From Proteobacteria bacterium UBA6908 (GTDB lineage: Bacteria; Pseudomonadota; Gammaproteobacteria; Acidiferrobacterales; UBA6901): DNA of 8,832 nucleotides. Every line of letters starts with the position of its first letter. Within the stretch, counting starts at the first letter, position 1. The notes beneath the pieces are model-generated. The model was not told the DNA's origin. It was given only the letters and a program-made list of their open reading frames with translations, and made no database searches. The stretch lies in NCBI GenBank assembly GCA_002451085.1, contig DKBE01000031.1, forward strand, positions 1 through 8,832, read 5' to 3'. The translations under genes were made by a program, and so were the position numbers. Of this stretch, positions 1-6,443 are shown in pieces.

Positions 1-972
1 GGCCCGACGGCCAACATGTACCGCATCGCCTGCAAGTCGCGTGCGATCGAGTCGGCCTGCCGCAAACCGTCGTGCGTGTACCCGGATGTCTGCCAGAACC
101 TCAACACCGACCACTCGCCACTGGTGAGGCTCTATCGCCGTGCGCGCAGCCTGCCGGGCATCAAGAAGGTGTTGATCGGCAGCGGCGTGCGCTACGACCT
201 GGCGATTGAATCCCCCGAATACGTGAAGGAGCTGGTGCAGCATCATGTTGGCGGCTATCTGAAGATTGCCCCGGAACACCTGCGCGAGGGGCCGTTGTCG
301 AAGATGATGAAACCCGGCATGGCGAGCTACTATCGCTTCAAGGAGCTGTTCGACAAGTATTCGAAGGAAGCCGGCAAGGAGCAGTACCTGATTCCGTACT
401 TCATTGCCGCCCACCCCGGAACCACCGATGAAGACATGCTGGAGCTGGCGCTGTGGCTCAAGCAGAACGGTTTCCGGGCCGACCAGGTACAGGCTTTCCT
501 GCCTTCGCCGATGGCGACCGCGACGGCCATGTACTACACCGGCAAGAACCCGCTGCACAAGGTCACATCCACCAGCGAGACCGTCTACATTCCCAAGGGC
601 CTCAAGCAGCGCCGCTTGCACAAGGCATTCCTGCGCTACCACGATGCCAACAACTGGCCGATGCTGCGCGCCGCGCTCAAGCGCATGGGCCGCAGCGATC
701 TCATCGGCAGCGGCAAACATCAGTTGATTCCGGCCTATCAGCCGGCCGGCACCGGCCTCAGCCATGAAGGCCGGCGCGGGCACTTTGCCACCCAGCACAC
801 CGGCTTGCCGCGCACGCCGAAATCGCCGCGGCATTCGGGGTCGGAGCCGAAACCGAAACCCAAAACTCGCACGTCGCAATCGCCGAAGGCACGCCAGGGA
901 AAAGGCCGGCCGCATGCGCACATCAATCCCGGCAGCCCAACCGGTGCCGGCAAACGGCGCGGTTCGCGCTGA
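1..972 (+). CDS. ygiQ: YgiQ family (UPF0313) radical SAM protein, C-terminal part
   Basis: The reading frame is open from base 1 and ends at TGA 970-972, giving 323 visible residues; the N-terminal half, including the radical SAM CxxxCxxC cluster, lies outside the window. Visible landmarks match E. coli YgiQ as I know it: the Cys-rich segment [64 protein letters not shown] and MYYTGKNPL, followed by [17 protein letters not shown]. The last 70 or so residues are a basic, Pro/Lys/Arg-rich low-complexity tail, which is also typical of the family and probably disordered. The biochemical role of YgiQ is not established; the family is classed as radical SAM enzymes with an Fe-S cluster. The next gene starts 28 bases downstream. 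Family assignment is firm; the function is unknown. Confidence 0.93.
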   Translation, partial: GPTANMYRIACKSRAIESACRKPSCVYPDVCQNLNTDHSPLVRLYRRARSLPGIKKVLIGSGVRYDLAIESPEYVKELVQHHVGGYLKIAPEHLREGPLSKMMKPGMASYYRFKELFDKYSKEAGKEQYLIPYFIAAHPGTTDEDMLELALWLKQNGFRADQVQAFLPSPMATATAMYYTGKNPLHKVTSTSETVYIPKGLKQRRLHKAFLRYHDANNWPMLRAALKRMGRSDLIGSGKHQLIPAYQPAGTGLSHEGRRGHFATQHTGLPRTPKSPRHSGSEPKPKPKTRTSQSPKARQGKGRPHAHINPGSPTGAGKRRGSR

Positions 973-986
973 TTTCTCCAGTCGTT

Positions 987-994
987 ACGAGGTG
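987..994 (+). promoter_or_regulatory. Shine-Dalgarno site for the 86-residue membrane protein
   Basis: ACGAGGTG lies 6 bases before ATG 1001. This good ribosome site supports a real small gene here rather than a chance ORF. Confidence 0.6.
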
Positions 995-1000
995 TAGCTC

Positions 1001-1261
1001 ATGTCACAGGTGAAAGTCGTGCAGCTGCCGGGCTGGCTGGCGTGGCTGATTGCCATTCCAGCGCTGGTTGTGGCCGCGTTGTTCGGATTCGTGGTGTTTG
1101 TCGCCGTATTGGGGCTGGCACTGCTGATCGCGCTCTATCTCGGTGTGCGCATCTGGTGGCTGCGGCGAAAAATCCGTCGTGCCCCGGAGAGTGAGGTGAT
1201 TGAAGGTGAATATGTCGTAGTGCGTAAAACCCACCAAAGCGATACCGAGCATTTGCGCTGA
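1001..1261 (+). CDS. Small predicted inner-membrane protein, 86 aa, unknown function
   Basis: I do not recognise a named family. Residues 12-34 and about 36-54 are almost wholly hydrophobic and read as two closely spaced membrane helices, or one long hairpin. A basic cluster WWLRRKIRR (52-60) follows and by the positive-inside rule should be cytoplasmic. The polar tail (61-86) carries VIEGEYVVVRK. A short tail with an EGEY-like motif seems familiar to me from small gammaproteobacterial membrane proteins, but I cannot confirm a family. The ATG has a good Shine-Dalgarno site 6 bases upstream. The gene begins 28 bases after the ygiQ-like stop and is probably co-transcribed with it. The overlapping minus-strand frames across this stretch have no comparable ribosome site or protein character. 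Confidence 0.75.
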   Translation: MSQVKVVQLPGWLAWLIAIPALVVAALFGFVVFVAVLGLALLIALYLGVRIWWLRRKIRRAPESEVIEGEYVVVRKTHQSDTEHLR

Positions 1262-1276
1262 GCGAGTGACCAACTT

Positions 1277-1294
1277 CCTGACTCAGGTTTTTTT
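1277..1294 (+). terminator. Possible weak terminator after the 86-residue protein gene
   Basis: A short stem CCTG / CAGG (1277-1280 and 1284-1287) with a 3-base loop is followed directly by seven T residues (1288-1294). The T-run is good, but the stem has only four base pairs. It may terminate partially or not at all. Confidence 0.3.
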
Positions 1295-1409
1295 CCAATA
1301 CCCTGTTGTCCCGGCATACCCACCGCTCATCCATCGCCGGTGGTGATCGGTGATTTGTGGTCCAGACTTACTCCACGCCATTCAATCCAAGGTTCCACCC
1401 TGGTGGGGG

Positions 1410-1417
1410 TAGGAGAG
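1410..1417 (+). promoter_or_regulatory. Shine-Dalgarno site fixing the start of the 63-residue protein
   Basis: TAGGAGAG ends 5 bases before ATG 1423. It argues for ATG 1423 over the in-frame GTG at 1357, which has no purine-rich site and whose extra residues look non-coding. A small inverted repeat (CCAC 1395-1398 with GTGG 1403-1406) lies just 5' of the site. Confidence 0.6.
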
Positions 1418-1422
1418 TGATT

Positions 1423-1614
1423 ATGTTCCGTGTGCTGAGCTGGTTGGGAATATTTACGGGTGTTCCGGCGCTGACCGTGTGGGTGTCGTCGCTGGAATTG
1501 GATCATTTTGTGCTGTTTTTCGCCTTTTCAATACTGGCCCTGGCCTTTGGTGTCTTTTCGTATCTGCTGGCGGTCGAGCCGGGTAAACGCTGGGCGCGGC
1601 CGGACGCAAAATAG
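1423..1614 (+). CDS. Small predicted membrane protein, 63 aa, unknown function
   Basis: I do not recognise a family. The protein is mostly hydrophobic, with likely membrane helices at residues 4-22 and 28-50. They are separated by a short polar turn (SSLELDH) and followed by a basic tail (GKRWARPDAK). The start is placed at ATG 1423 because of the strong Shine-Dalgarno site; a longer in-frame version from GTG 1357 is possible but would add 22 residues lacking protein character. The preceding gap of 161 bases holds only a weak hairpin/T-run and no promoter that I can define. The gene is followed 17 bases later by a clear terminator, as expected for the last gene of a transcript. The evidence is the ribosome site, topology and terminator, not homology. 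Confidence 0.65.
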   Translation: MFRVLSWLGIFTGVPALTVWVSSLELDHFVLFFAFSILALAFGVFSYLLAVEPGKRWARPDAK

Positions 1615-1631
1615 AAATTGCTGTGTCGAAG

Positions 1632-1662
1632 AGGGCAGCGCCGAACGGCGCTGCCCTTTTTT
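1632..1662 (+). terminator. Rho-independent terminator
   Basis: The arms AGGGCAGCGCC (1632-1642) and GGCGCTGCCCT (1647-1657) are perfectly complementary over 11 bp around a GAAC loop, and six T residues (1657-1662) close the structure. It sits 17 bases after the 63-residue protein stop and 7 bases beyond the stop of the convergent minus-strand gene (1670). On the minus strand the stem is followed by CTTCGAC rather than a U-run, so it should be efficient mainly for plus-strand transcripts. Confidence 0.9.
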
Positions 1663-1669
1663 CATGAAC

Positions 1670-1894
1670 TTACTGCAGGGTGCGGGGACCGTTCGACATC
1701 TGTGCGAGCGCCATGCGGGTGAGTTGTTCCAGCGTGGCCGTATCCGGCATCTCCTGGATGTCAGTGAACCACACGTTCTCTACCTGGCACCCGTCTTCCG
1801 ACACCTCGTCCGACACCAGCGGGCGGCCGATGAATACGCCGCGTTGGCCGTTTTCCAGATCAATAATAACGAGCTGCAGTGGCAGCATCTTCAT
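1670..1894 (-). CDS. Small protein of unknown function, 74 aa
   Basis: Translation from ATG at 1894 on the minus strand gives a soluble-looking protein. Residues 1-24 (MKMLPLQLVIIDLENGQRGVF) suggest beta strands around an acidic/Gly turn. The middle (25-48) is acidic with one Cys (36). The end (51-66, DTATLEQLTRMALAQM) looks like an amphipathic helix. No membrane segment, signal peptide or known catalytic motif is visible, and I do not recognise a family. The start is set by GGAGGTG at 1905-1899, with 6 bases between GGAGG and the ATG. An in-frame extension up to 1969 has no such site and looks non-coding. The gene is convergent with the 63-residue protein gene, and the terminator lies between them. 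It is separated by about 250 bases from the DUF3135-like gene on the same strand, so it probably has its own promoter. Confidence 0.7.
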   Translation of the reverse strand: MKMLPLQLVIIDLENGQRGVFIGRPLVSDEVSEDGCQVENVWFTDIQEMPDTATLEQLTRMALAQMSNGPRTLQ

Positions 1895-1898
1895 GACA

Positions 1899-1905
1899 CA
1901 CCTCC
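1899..1905 (-). promoter_or_regulatory. Shine-Dalgarno site for the 74-residue protein
   Basis: On the minus strand GGAGGTG, a near-perfect anti-16S complement, sits just before ATG 1894. It is the strongest ribosome site in the window and the main reason to accept this small ORF and this start. Confidence 0.75.
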
Positions 1906-1907
1906 GT

Positions 1908-1920
1908 TCAGTTGAACTGA
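1908..1920. repeat. Perfect 6-bp-arm dyad next to the 74-residue protein start
   Basis: TCAGTT-G-AACTGA is an inverted repeat with a single central base, 2 bases beyond the Shine-Dalgarno site of the minus-strand gene. It lies in its 5' untranslated region or promoter, where an operator could sit. No matching regulator is known to me, and a chance match is possible. Confidence 0.35.
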
Positions 1921-2144
1921 TACGGGTTGTCGTCACACCCGCCGCGCGGCGAATGGGGCAGCAGCCCACCCAAACTGCACCGATTGCCTTTCACTTTCAG
2001 CATAAAACATGCCACTCGCGGCAACAGGCCGGTAACAGGCCCGGATAGTCCGTTGGTCTGACAGAAACCGCACTCGAATGGCGCAGTCCGGAACGACAGG
2101 GCTTCGTGATGGTGCCGCGTCAGCGGCGAATGCACCGTGCGTGC
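1921..2144. other. Intergenic region between two minus-strand genes
   Basis: I see no convincing gene here; the ORFs that cross it are unlike natural proteins. It contains a 12-bp GC palindrome (CGCCGCGCGGCG, 1940-1951) and a tandem 11-bp near-repeat (2020-2041). On the minus strand there is an AT-richer patch around 2000-2010. The region should hold the promoter of the 74-residue protein gene, but I could not pick a clear -35/-10 pair. Confidence 0.5.
2020..2041. repeat. Tandem 11-bp near-repeat
   Basis: GGCAACAGGCC (2020-2030) is followed directly by GGTAACAGGCC (2031-2041), which differs at one base. The copies are one helical turn apart, as for tandem binding sites, upstream of the minus-strand 74-residue protein gene. 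Two copies alone are weak evidence. Confidence 0.4.
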
Positions 2145-2552
2145 TTAGCGCGACGAATTGTGGAACGGGATAATTCTGGCGGTATAGGCCGAAGACAGCG
2201 GCCGTTTGGCGGGTGTCGGGTGCTCGGGGTAAAAGGCGAGAAAGCGGTTCAGGGCGTTTCTCAGACCATTGGGACCGACGACCGAATCCCACATCATCGA
2301 CGACAGTCGAATGCAGCCGGCCATTGGCGTGCGCGCGCGTCGCCTTTCCATGTCGATGCGGAACTGCAGGCCGCGCAAGCGGCGTTGATCGGCATCCGAG
2401 AATTGCTGCAGGAAACCATCCAGCAGTGCCTGACGACGGGCCTCGAATTCGGACGGATTGGAACGGGCAAGCGCGGCCCACTCGTCGAAATCAAATTCAA
2501 AATAAAAGCTCGTGGCTGCCTGCACCGTACCCGCCCCGTTCGTTCTTTCCAC
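2145..2552 (-). CDS. DUF3135-like protein of unknown function
   Basis: The 135-residue product carries what I recall as the core of the gammaproteobacterial DUF3135 family: FDFDEWAALA (20-29), NPSEFEARRQ (32-41), RRLRGLQFRIDMERRRA (57-73), TPMAGCIRLSSMMWDSV (75-91) and GPNGLRNALN (93-102). It looks like a small, soluble, mostly helical, Arg-rich protein. No enzymatic motif is visible and no function is known to me. The residues after about 105 (PEHPTPAKRP onward) look like a lineage-specific tail. The start is uncertain: GTG 2552 is the longest, and GTG at 2525 would remove nine residues of low character; neither has a good Shine-Dalgarno site. The gene is divergent from miaB. The family call is from memory of the motif pattern; that this is a real gene is more certain than its name. 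Confidence 0.72.
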   Translation of the reverse strand: MERTNGAGTVQAATSFYFEFDFDEWAALARSNPSEFEARRQALLDGFLQQFSDADQRRLRGLQFRIDMERRRARTPMAGCIRLSSMMWDSVVGPNGLRNALNRFLAFYPEHPTPAKRPLSSAYTARIIPFHNSSR

Positions 2553-2795
2553 GATACTACGCAGGCAACCGGGGGGAAGGGAAGTGGCTGACCGGCTGAG
2601 CGGTCCTATTGGTCAGACGAGGCCACGAGGAATGTCAGTAATCGACTGAATGACAATGATTTCTTCAAATGGCACCAGGCAGCGGGGATGCACTGTCGGG
2701 AAAATTCCCGGGGAACGCCGGGGATGGCGTAAACTGGCGGTTTAAAGCCGGGAGCAGTGGGCCCGGTACCAAACCGAGTCGGATCAGGCGCTTAT
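2553..2795. other. Divergent intergenic region between the DUF3135-like gene and miaB
   Basis: This stretch separates two outward-facing genes and must contain promoters for both. Several inverted repeats are visible: CTGACC/GGTCAG (2588-2593 and 2611-2616), ACCG/CGGT nested inside them (2591-2594 and 2601-2604), TCAGT/ACTGA (2635-2639 and 2645-2649) flanked by TGTCA/TGACA (2633-2637 and 2651-2655), and CGGGAA/TTCCCG (2697-2702 and 2705-2710). TAAACT at 2730-2735 is a possible plus-strand -10, and TGACAA at 2651-2656, read on the minus strand as TTGTCA, is a possible -35. Neither has a good partner at the right spacing, so I do not call a promoter. Confidence 0.5.
2633..2655. repeat. Overlapping dyads in the divergent promoter region
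   Basis: TCAGT (2635-2639) and ACTGA (2645-2649) form perfect 5-bp arms around AATCG, and TGTCA (2633-2637) pairs with TGACA (2651-2655) just outside. The two pairings compete for the same bases. A DNA-binding operator is possible between these divergent genes. The TCAGT/ACTGA arms recur at 1908-1920 with a different spacer. Confidence 0.35.
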
Positions 2796-4148
2796 ATGCC
2801 GGGCAAACTGTATATCAAGACCATGGGCTGTCAGATGAACGAGTACGATTCGGCGCGCATGGCCGATCTGCTCGCCGACACCCATGGTTACACGGTCACG
2901 AATAATCCGGACGAGGCCGATCTGCTGCTGCTCAATACCTGCTCGATCCGCGAGAAGGCCCAGGAGAAAGTGTTCACCCAGCTTGGCTATTGGCGTGCCC
3001 TTAAACAGGCGCGGCCGGGCGTGATGATCGGTGTCGGCGGCTGTGTGGCCTCGCAGGAAGGCCCGGCCATTCGTCGCCGTGCGCCGCATGTGGACGTGGT
3101 ATTTGGTCCTCAAACCCTGCACCGCCTGCCGGAGTTGCTCGCGCAGGCGCGCACCGGACTGGCAGCGGTGGATGTGTCGTTCCCGGAAATCGAAAAATTC
3201 GACCGCTTGCCCGAACCACGTGTTGACGGGGTGCGCGCGTTTGTGTCGATCATGGAAGGCTGTTCCAAATATTGCACTTATTGTGTGGTGCCGTTCACCC
3301 GGGGCGAGGAGTTCTCGCGGCCGTTCGATGACGTGCTGGCCGAAGTGGTGAGCCTCGCCGAGCAGGGCGTGCGTGAAGTGACGTTTCTCGGGCAGAACGT
3401 CAATGCCTACCGCGGCCCAAAATTCGACGGCACCCCGGCCGATTTGGCCGAACTGATTCGCTACGCGGCCGAGATCGACGGCATTGGCCGGATTCGCTTC
3501 ACCACCTCGCATCCGCTGGAATTCAACGACCGGCTGATCGAGGCTTATCGTGATGTGCCGACCCTGGCGGGGCACTTGCACCTGCCGGTGCAAAGCGGCT
3601 CGGACCGGATTTTGGCCGCCATGAAGCGCGGGCACACCGTGCTCGAATACAAGGCAAAGCTGCGCCGGCTGCGCGCCGTGCGTCCGGACCTCAGCATCAC
3701 CACCGACATCATTGTCGGTTTCCCGGGCGAGACCGATGCCGACTTCGAGGCGACGATGAATCTCGTGGCCGAGGCCGGTTTCGACAATTCCTTTAGCTTC
3801 ATCTATAGCACTCGACCCGGCACCCCGGCATCCGAGCTGATCGATGACACGCCGCGCACCGTGAAGGATCAGCGGCTGGCCATCCTGCAGCGCCGTTTGG
3901 ACCAGCAGGCAGCCGAGATCAGCCGGCGCATGGTCGGCAGCGTGCAACGCATCCTCGTGGAAGGCCCCTCGAAGCGCGATCCGCAGGAATTGGGGGGACG
4001 CACCGAAAACAACCGGGTCGTAAACTTGCCGCTCAATGATCCGGCGTTGATCGGCCAGTTCATCGATGTCGAAATCACCGAGGCGAAGACCTATTCACTG
4101 CGCGGCCGTCCGTTGCGAACGACGATGCCGCACGCTTGCGAGGCTTGA
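2796..4148 (+). CDS. miaB: tRNA-2-methylthio-N6-dimethylallyladenosine synthase MiaB
   Basis: This radical SAM methylthiotransferase converts i6A37 to ms2i6A37 in tRNAs reading UNN codons, acting after MiaA. The 450-residue protein has all expected parts. The N-terminal UPF0004 domain binds a 4Fe-4S cluster through Cys12 ([11 protein letters not shown]), Cys49 (NTCSIREKA) and Cys83 (GVGGCVA). The radical SAM cluster is Cys156, Cys160 and Cys163 ([10 protein letters not shown]), followed by [24 protein letters not shown] and DIIVGFPGE are further family landmarks, and a TRAM-type RNA-binding domain occupies about the last 70 residues. E. coli MiaB is 474 residues. ATG 2796 is chosen because [12 protein letters not shown] aligns with the family N-terminus; the in-frame extension to 2757 is unlike it. 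Only AGG (2786-2788) serves as a weak ribosome site. It is the first gene of the operon. Confidence 0.97.
   Translation: MPGKLYIKTMGCQMNEYDSARMADLLADTHGYTVTNNPDEADLLLLNTCSIREKAQEKVFTQLGYWRALKQARPGVMIGVGGCVASQEGPAIRRRAPHVDVVFGPQTLHRLPELLAQARTGLAAVDVSFPEIEKFDRLPEPRVDGVRAFVSIMEGCSKYCTYCVVPFTRGEEFSRPFDDVLAEVVSLAEQGVREVTFLGQNVNAYRGPKFDGTPADLAELIRYAAEIDGIGRIRFTTSHPLEFNDRLIEAYRDVPTLAGHLHLPVQSGSDRILAAMKRGHTVLEYKAKLRRLRAVRPDLSITTDIIVGFPGETDADFEATMNLVAEAGFDNSFSFIYSTRPGTPASELIDDTPRTVKDQRLAILQRRLDQQAAEISRRMVGSVQRILVEGPSKRDPQELGGRTENNRVVNLPLNDPALIGQFIDVEITEAKTYSLRGRPLRTTMPHACEA
4140..4143 (+). promoter_or_regulatory. Candidate ribosome site choosing the phoH-like gene start
   Basis: GAGG inside the last codons of miaB lies 10 bases before TTG 4154. 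It is too close to TTG 4145 and downstream of TTG 4136, so it favours 4154. This is a modest site; coupling to miaB termination (TGA 4146-4148) probably matters as much. Confidence 0.4.
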
Positions 4149-4153
4149 ACGGT

Positions 4154-5125
4154 TTGGCCGCCACCACATCGCATACGTCCGAGTTCAGTCTGCTGCCAGC
4201 CGACAATGCCCGGCTTTCCAGCCTGTGCGGTCAGCTCGATGAACACCTGCGCCAGATCGAGGCGCACTTTGGGGTTGAGGTCAGCAATCGCGGCAATCAG
4301 TTCCGGGTGTCCGGCGCCGCCGAGCCGGTGGCGGCGGCCGAGCGTGTGCTGAAGGAGTTGTACTCGGTAACCGCACACGATCCCTACCTCAGCAATGCCG
4401 CCGTCGACCAGGCCTTGCGCCTGACTGAGCCGGGCGTGGGTGAGAACGACGATCGCGATACCCACCTGCGGACCCCAAAGCTGGTGGTCAAGGGACGCAC
4501 GCCGCGTCAGCGCGACTACATCCGCAATATCCTCACCCACGACATCAACTTCGGTATTGGTCCGGCTGGTACCGGCAAGACCTATCTGGCCGTGGCCTGC
4601 GCGGTCGATGCGCTGGAGCGCGAACAGGTGCGGCGCATCGTGCTGGTGCGCCCGGCGGTCGAGGCGGGTGAGCGGCTCGGATTCCTGCCCGGCGCCCTGG
4701 AACAGAAGGTCGATCCATACCTGCGTCCGCTGTATGACGCGCTTTATGAAATGCTCGGTTTCGAGCGGGTCGGGCGGCTGCTGGAGAAGGGTGTGATCGA
4801 GCTGGCGCCGCTGGCCTACATGCGCGGTCGCACGCTCAATGAGTCGTTTGTGATCCTCGACGAAGCCCAGAACACCACAACGGAACAGATGAAGATGTTC
4901 CTCACGCGCATCGGATTCAACACCAAGGCGGTGATCACCGGCGATGTGACCCAGGTCGATCTGCCGCGCGCCCAGAAGTCCGGGCTCAAGGAAGCCATCG
5001 AGGTGCTCGGTGACGTGCGCGGCATCCGATTCATGCACTTCACGGCACGTGACGTGGTCCGCCACCCGCTGGTGCAGCGCATCGTCGAGGCTTACGCCGC
5101 GCGTGACGAGGCGAATCCGGACTGA
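4154..5125 (+). CDS. ybeZ: PhoH-like P-loop ATPase (YbeZ)
   Basis: This is the PhoH-family ATPase usually encoded next to ybeY, and proposed to act with YbeY in RNA metabolism. Numbering from TTG 4154 (323 residues), the N-terminal region includes LLPADNARLSSLCG, matching E. coli YbeZ, and a small KH-like segment (about 30-70). Walker A is GPAGTGKT (136-143), Walker B is FVILDEAQN (232-240), and ITGDVTQVDLP (261-271) is a family motif. There is no ATG near the start. TTG codons in frame lie at 4136, 4145 and 4154. The last fits the ribosome site GAGG (4140-4143) and leaves 14 residues before PADNARL, close to E. coli; TTG 4136 would overlap miaB by 13 bases. The stop overlaps ybeY by one base. 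The ATPase call is firm and the exact start is not. Confidence 0.94.
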   Translation: MAATTSHTSEFSLLPADNARLSSLCGQLDEHLRQIEAHFGVEVSNRGNQFRVSGAAEPVAAAERVLKELYSVTAHDPYLSNAAVDQALRLTEPGVGENDDRDTHLRTPKLVVKGRTPRQRDYIRNILTHDINFGIGPAGTGKTYLAVACAVDALEREQVRRIVLVRPAVEAGERLGFLPGALEQKVDPYLRPLYDALYEMLGFERVGRLLEKGVIELAPLAYMRGRTLNESFVILDEAQNTTTEQMKMFLTRIGFNTKAVITGDVTQVDLPRAQKSGLKEAIEVLGDVRGIRFMHFTARDVVRHPLVQRIVEAYAARDEANPD

Positions 5126-5574
5126 TGCGATTGCGCCTGACTGTGCAGCGCGAGACGGAAGAGCGGGGCTTGCCCGCCAACGCCGCACTGGCCCGCTGGG
5201 CACAGGCGGCCCTGTCCGGCAGCGGGGCAGGTGTGGCAGAAGTGAATATCCGGCTGGTCGATGTGGACGAGAGCCGGCGCTTGAACGCCCGTTACCGTGC
5301 CAAGCGCCGGCCGACCAATGTGCTGTCGTTTGCCTATGATGCACCGGAGGCGCGCCCGGGCCTGATCGGCGATCTGGTGATCTGCGCCCCGGTTGTCTCC
5401 CGCGAAGCCGAGGCCCAGGGCAAGGCCCGGCGGGCACATTGGGCGCATCTGGTGGTCCACGGTATACTGCACCTGCGCGGCCATGACCATATCCGCGAAA
5501 CCGACGCCCAGGCCATGGAATCCGCCGAAATCCGCATCCTGAAACGCCTTGGTTTTTCCAACCCGTACCGCTGA
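5125..5574 (+). CDS. ybeY: Endoribonuclease YbeY (UPF0054)
   Basis: YbeY is a single-strand-specific metallo-endoribonuclease involved in 16S rRNA 3' maturation and ribosome quality control. The 149 residues (E. coli 155) include the zinc motif H-x3-H-x5-H at His112, His116 and His122 (HGILHLRGHDH) and the conserved RAKRRPTNVLSF upstream, whose Arg belongs to the active site in the family. It ends NPYR, as in many homologues. The residue before the last motif Asp is His120 where E. coli has Tyr, a common family variant. The ATG overlaps the phoH-like stop as TGATG, implying translational coupling, and the next gene starts two bases after its stop. No separate ribosome site is needed or obvious. 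Confidence 0.96.
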   Translation: MRLRLTVQRETEERGLPANAALARWAQAALSGSGAGVAEVNIRLVDVDESRRLNARYRAKRRPTNVLSFAYDAPEARPGLIGDLVICAPVVSREAEAQGKARRAHWAHLVVHGILHLRGHDHIRETDAQAMESAEIRILKRLGFSNPYR

Positions 5575-5576
5575 AC

Positions 5577-6443
5577 ATGCCACCCGACGACGAACCCAGC
5601 CCTGAACACGACAACGGCACCCTGTCACTGCTCGACCGGCTTGGTGCCGCGCTGCTCGGTGAACCGGCGACCCGCGCCCAGCTGATCGAGGTCCTGCGCG
5701 ACGCGCAGCAACGAAACCTGTTTGATCCCGACGCCCTCGACATGATCGAGGGCGTGCTGTCCACGGCCGACATGCGCGCCCGTGACATCATGGTGCCGCG
5801 CGGCCAGATGGACGTGGTCGACTTCAGCCGGCCACCCGAGGAATTCCTGCCGGTGATCATCGAGTCCGGGCATTCACGTTTTCCGGTGGTGGATGGCGAC
5901 AAGGACAAGGTCATTGGAATTCTCCTGGCCAAGGAACTGCTGCGTTACCTGCAGCTCGACAAGCGCCGGCGCGCCAAATTCAATCTGCGTGACATCCTGC
6001 GGCCAGCCGTGTTTGTGCCTGAGGCCAAGCGTCTCAATGTGCTACTGCGCGAGTTCAAGGCCACCCGCAATCACATGGCCATGGTGGTCGATGAATATGG
6101 CGGGGTATCCGGGCTGGTGACAATCGAAGACGTGCTTGAACAGATTGTCGGCGAGATTCGCGATGAGTACGACATCGAGGCCGAAGATGTCACCATCATC
6201 GATCGTGGCAACAGCGAATACGTGGTCAAGGCCCTGGCGACGCTGGAAGATTTCAATGAACGTTTCGGGACGGTCTTCGCGCAGGCCGAGATCGAAACCC
6301 TTGGCGGTTTCGTGATGGCCAAACTCGGTCACGTGCCACGGCGTGGCGAGAAGCTGGAGATCGATGGATGGCGATTCGAAGTGATGAGAGCCGATAGTCG
6401 CCGGGTGCATTTGCTCAAGGCCGTGCGGCTTGGCGCCGCCTGA
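5577..6443 (+). CDS. corC: CorC/YbeX family CBS-domain protein
   Basis: The 288 residues (E. coli CorC/YbeX 292) show the full family plan. An N-terminal segment (1-65) is followed by a CBS pair at about 69-125 (RDIMVPRGQMDVV, SGHSRFPVV, GILLAKELL) and 137-193 (ILRPAVFVPE, VVDEYGGVSGLVTIEDVLEQIVGEI). The C-terminal CorC_HlyC transporter-associated domain spans about 205-286 (VKALATLEDFNERFGT, TLGGFVM, GHVPRRGE, ADSRRVHLL). No membrane helices are present, so this is the short cytosolic form rather than the membrane CNNM/CorB form. The role historically given is magnesium/cobalt efflux; in E. coli ybeX has also been linked to ribosome and RNA homeostasis with ybeY and ybeZ. It starts two bases after ybeY, with no good ribosome site, and its end overlaps lnt by 14 bases. 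Confidence 0.95.
   Translation: MPPDDEPSPEHDNGTLSLLDRLGAALLGEPATRAQLIEVLRDAQQRNLFDPDALDMIEGVLSTADMRARDIMVPRGQMDVVDFSRPPEEFLPVIIESGHSRFPVVDGDKDKVIGILLAKELLRYLQLDKRRRAKFNLRDILRPAVFVPEAKRLNVLLREFKATRNHMAMVVDEYGGVSGLVTIEDVLEQIVGEIRDEYDIEAEDVTIIDRGNSEYVVKALATLEDFNERFGTVFAQAEIETLGGFVMAKLGHVPRRGEKLEIDGWRFEVMRADSRRVHLLKAVRLGAA

Noticed and set aside
780..972. Lys/Pro/Arg-rich end of the YgiQ-like protein as a frameshift
   Set aside because: A basic, disordered tail is typical of YgiQ proteins and the frame stays open to a sensible stop just before the next gene's ribosome site.
1908..2135. 75-codon minus-strand ORF between the two minus-strand genes
   Set aside because: No ribosome site, no recognisable protein character, and it crosses intergenic repeats; better read as regulatory DNA.
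2106..2599. Long plus-strand ORFs opposite the DUF3135-like gene
   Set aside because: They are shadows of the minus-strand gene: composition is Arg/Pro/His-rich and unlike natural proteins, whereas the minus-strand frame matches a protein family.
2784..3947. 387-codon minus-strand ORF opposite miaB
   Set aside because: It lies opposite a certain miaB gene and its His/Gln/Arg-rich product looks like a reverse-frame shadow.
5458..5493. YbeY motif with GHDH instead of GYDH
   Set aside because: All three metal-binding His residues are intact and His at this place is a common family variant, so it is not unusual.
4091..5932. 613-codon minus-strand ORF across phoH-like, ybeY and corC
   Set aside because: It is an artefact of high GC codon bias opposite three firmly identified genes, with low-complexity Ser/Arg/Pro content and no recognisable domain.
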